DNA of 7,635 nucleotides. Origin: Nitrospirota bacterium. Its GTDB lineage: Bacteria > Nitrospirota > Thermodesulfovibrionia > Thermodesulfovibrionales > Magnetobacteriaceae. The stretch is from assembly GCA_015233265.1 (NCBI GenBank), contig JADFXZ010000107.1:1-7635 (forward strand), in the 5' to 3' direction. Of this stretch, positions 6,092 to 7,635 are shown one piece after another (the first letter of the stretch is position 1; each line of letters begins with the position of its first letter). Made by a program: the position numbers and the translations under genes. The notes below the pieces were generated by a model. It did no database searches. It saw only the letters and a list, made by a program, of their open reading frames with translations, and had not been told where the DNA came from.

Positions 6092-7036
6092 AGACCCGTG
6101 TAAACCCCAATAGTCTTAGGTATCCCATCGTGGTGGAGATATTACTATGACCAAGCCTCTGCATGATCTTCATGCCGCTGTTGGCCCAGATAGAGGCTCG
6201 GCGGTGCCTTAGATTGTGCCAAGCCCACGGTTTTTGTCCGCATAAGCGCACTGCTTTGGTAAGATAGTGCTGATGCTCGCTGCAAGCCTCACTTAAACCT
6301 TGGAACCCTTTGTCTATACATGCCGGTCGTGGCACATAGCGCGGCGTGAGCGTGGAATTTTTGGCCTTCCTTGTCCAAAGAACCACTTGCTCACCGGCAA
6401 TTTCCGGATTATTGAAAAACCGGACGGCTTCGTTGATGCGGCATCCCGTTTCCTGAACGAAGTCAAAAAGAACTTTTCGAGTCAGAGTTAACTTGCTATA
6501 GACCTCTTCGATCTCTACATCCGTCGGGATGTGTTTTAGCTTCTGCTCTATCGGATAGAGACCCAGACCATGCGCTGGATTTCGTATATCAAGGTCGTGG
6601 ATTTAATACCCCATTAAAATAGGGCGTGTATAACCCTCTGCATTTCCCTGTGCCTATGGTTGGTCTGTCCTTTAGTAGCAAACTTTTTGGCTTCATTGGC
6701 AAACAGCTCATGAAGTTGCTTTGTCTTTATCTTTGACACTTCCACATCCCCGACATAATCCAATAGTTGCTTGAAATACCGCTTGGTATTTTTGTAATAC
6801 TGAACACTTCTCTTAGCCTGAAGTTCATCAAGCCGGTCATTCATGAGGCTCAAGAGCATAATACTGTTGGCCGGAGTATGCACTTCCTTCTCTACCTTGC
6901 TGATATATTCTCTTTCAGCCTTTTTTGCTTCCTGTTTTGTTAGATAGATGCACTTGGAGCAATACTTGTTGCCCAAATGCTGTCCTCTGAATAACCACTT
7001 CACGCCCTTGGCCAGTTTCCGGCTATATACTCCCAT
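6050..7036 (-). pseudogene. Tyrosine-type site-specific integrase, frame disrupted
   Basis: A phage-type integrase that would recombine at the tRNA-Leu 3' end. It starts at ATG 7036 after AGGAGGTG at 7041-7048. The N-terminal part (7036-6614, 140 residues) holds the arm-binding region and the helical core-binding domain and ends at TAA just after RVIHALF. The catalytic part continues in another frame from about 6602 to 6090: HDLDIRNPAHGLGLYP, GCRINEA with the first catalytic Arg, the beta-hairpin lysines in WTRKAKN, WHNLRH, LGHSNISTTMGY with the nucleophile Tyr. All catalytic residues are present. Removing one T of the run at 6616-6619 and one base of the GG at 6599-6600 would join the parts as ALFNGVLNHDLDIRNPAHG. 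A third one-base change at 6092 would add the tail DFPHSFPRIGVKS ending at 6050. It is a decaying gene, or an intact one damaged by sequencing errors. Confidence 0.88.
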
Positions 7037-7051
7037 TTCTCACCTCCTAAC

Positions 7052-7064
7052 GCCTCGTTGAGGC
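7052..7064. promoter_or_regulatory. Small hairpin in the integrase leader
   Basis: GCCTC at 7052-7056 and GAGGC at 7060-7064 form a perfect five-base stem with a GTT loop. It sits directly upstream of the integrase ribosome site (7041-7048, minus strand), where it could affect translation or serve as a protein-binding site. Its short length makes chance plausible. Confidence 0.3.
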
Positions 7065-7078
7065 TGTTTCGTTTCTCA

Positions 7079-7108
7079 TTGAATTACCGCTTCGGCTTTG
7101 GATATAAT
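7079..7108 (+). promoter_or_regulatory. Promoter of the excisionase-like gene, with a dyad around the -10 box
   Basis: TTGAAT at 7079-7084 and TATAAT at 7103-7108 are separated by 18 bases, in the gap between the divergent integrase and excisionase-like genes. An inverted repeat, GCTTCG at 7089-7094 and CGAAGC at 7109-7114, brackets the -10 box and may be a repressor or Xis site. The leader to the ATG at 7197 is about 80 bases. The promoter rests on consensus match only. Confidence 0.58.
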
Positions 7109-7196
7109 CGAAGCATGGTGTATGGCTTACAGGTAGGGGTAGGGTCTTTCAAAATTTGGGTTGGTTAAAGGCGGTAAGAGGAAACAGGAGGTGTCT

Positions 7197-7424
7197 ATGG
7201 ACACCAAATTCCTCTCCGCTAAGGAGGTCGCCGTCCTGCTGGGTCGATCCGAAAAATGGGTCTATTCCAACAAGACGGCAATTCCGGGTATGTTCTACCT
7301 CGGCAGATCGTACTTTTGGGATCAAACTGTCCTCCTTGGAACCCTGAAAGACTTGGCAACCCGTCCTGCCAAGCTGGGAGCAAGAGGTGGCAAGCCTATT
7401 GGCGACCGCCATTCCCTGCTCTAA
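7197..7424 (+). CDS. Excisionase/AlpA-like helix-turn-helix protein
   Basis: A 75-residue DNA-binding protein. FLSAKEVAVLLGRSEKWVY is a MerR/excisionase-type (HTH_17) helix-turn-helix, followed by the usual wing IPGMFYLGRSYFWD in place of the family's IPg.rlGr.wrf. Such proteins act as recombination directionality factors (Xis) or AlpA-like activators for a neighbouring integrase. The start at 7197 is chosen over an in-frame upstream TTG at 7161 because AGGAGGT at 7186-7192 precedes it and the domain starts right after it. It is divergent from the integrase across a 160-base gap, the common int/xis control layout. The C-terminal 20 residues are Gly/Arg/Lys-rich and not conserved-looking. A directionality role is inferred from family and position. 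The gene appears intact, unlike the integrase. Confidence 0.8.
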   Translation: MDTKFLSAKEVAVLLGRSEKWVYSNKTAIPGMFYLGRSYFWDQTVLLGTLKDLATRPAKLGARGGKPIGDRHSLL

Positions 7425-7431
7425 GTCCATG

Positions 7432-7458
7432 AGGGGTGGGGTTATTACTCCACCCCCT
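7432..7458 (+). terminator. Terminator-like hairpin after the excisionase-like gene
   Basis: GGGGTGG at 7433-7439 pairs with CCACCCC at 7450-7456 around a ten-base loop, ten bases after the excisionase-like gene's stop. The stem is strong, but only a poor T-rich stretch follows, so termination may be weak. Beyond it, 7459-7635 holds no gene I can support with confidence. Confidence 0.5.
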
Positions 7459-7585
7459 ATTGATTTCAATCATTGCTCTAAGCTCCACAAGCCTTTTTCT
7501 CTGACTGCTTCCTGAACGTTCTAATTCTTCCATATCCTTGCCTAACACCTTATTTTTATTATAGAAAGGCACACGGATATTGGAA

Positions 7586-7635
7586 ATGGAAACCATCGGA
7601 AAATTAAAGACATTTTGGGAACTTATTCACAGTGA
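7586..7635 (+). CDS. Possible start of a further gene, cut by the window end
   Basis: An open frame begins with ATG at 7586 and gives METIGKLKTFWELIHS before the window ends. It is open in frame from 7565, and TTG at 7580 is an alternative start. The AAGG at 7566-7569 is too far from the ATG to be a convincing ribosome site. I do not recognise the peptide. It is noted only because a plus-strand element gene would be expected to follow the excisionase-like gene. Confidence 0.2.
   Translation, partial: METIGKLKTFWELIHS

Noticed and set aside
6300..6491. Plus-strand 63-codon frame
   Set aside because: It is antisense to the conserved catalytic part of the integrase.
7396..7596. Minus-strand 66-codon frame with a hydrophilic, helix-like segment (EELERSGSSQRKRLVELRA)
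   Set aside because: Codon use looks partly plausible, but there is no ribosome site near either ATG (7596 or 7533), the frame runs through the hairpin at 7432-7458 into the antisense of the excisionase-like gene, and I recognise no family.
1..7635. CRISPR array, insertion sequence ends or retron-type RNA
   Set aside because: I found no regularly spaced repeats, no transposase or terminal inverted repeats, and no reverse transcriptase; the only long direct repeat is the att pair.

Overview
The window reads as a bacterial chromosome segment: a tightly packed plus-strand gene run, then a tRNA gene whose 3' side carries the worn remains of integrated elements. Protein style (CarA, a small Rieske ferredoxin, an M3B oligoendopeptidase, an Smr protein with a long N-terminal part) and moderate GC suggest a Gram-negative anaerobe-type lineage such as Nitrospirota or a deltaproteobacterial relative. 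That placement is an impression from sequence style, not a result.

Bases 1-3321 hold the 3' part of carA, a Rieske [2Fe-2S] protein, a PepF-like M3 peptidase and an Smr-domain protein. They overlap or lie within about 25 bases of one another and are probably one transcript. The first roughly 90 bases of carA do not read cleanly: there is a stop codon and a one-base frame change, so the gene is either decayed or mis-sequenced there.

Bases 3347-5487 hold a two-gene module that begins 25 bases after the Smr gene: an AAA/ABC-type ATPase of the kind used in phage defence (Walker A, LSDG signature, Walker B, switch His), and a 226-residue partner that starts with TTG and looks like a divergent TOPRIM/DUF4276-like protein. 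The arrangement resembles PARIS (AriA/AriB), RloA/RloB and other ATPase-plus-TOPRIM systems, but I cannot assign it to a named one. It is the best candidate here for a little-described system.

Bases 5556-5724 hold a complete tRNA-Leu(UAA) gene with its own promoter and a strong intrinsic terminator. The tRNA 3' end plus terminator plus flank (about 113 bp) is repeated 328 bp downstream as a degenerate copy. Between the copies lie the 5' half of a hepT-like (DUF86/HEPN) toxin gene and a short trace of an integrase C-terminus. Beyond the second copy is a minus-strand tyrosine integrase with all catalytic residues but a broken frame, and then a divergent excisionase-like HTH gene with its own promoter and a terminator-like hairpin. 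This is a tRNA-Leu integration hotspot in which one element has shrunk to about 330 bp and a second one continues past the window's right edge.
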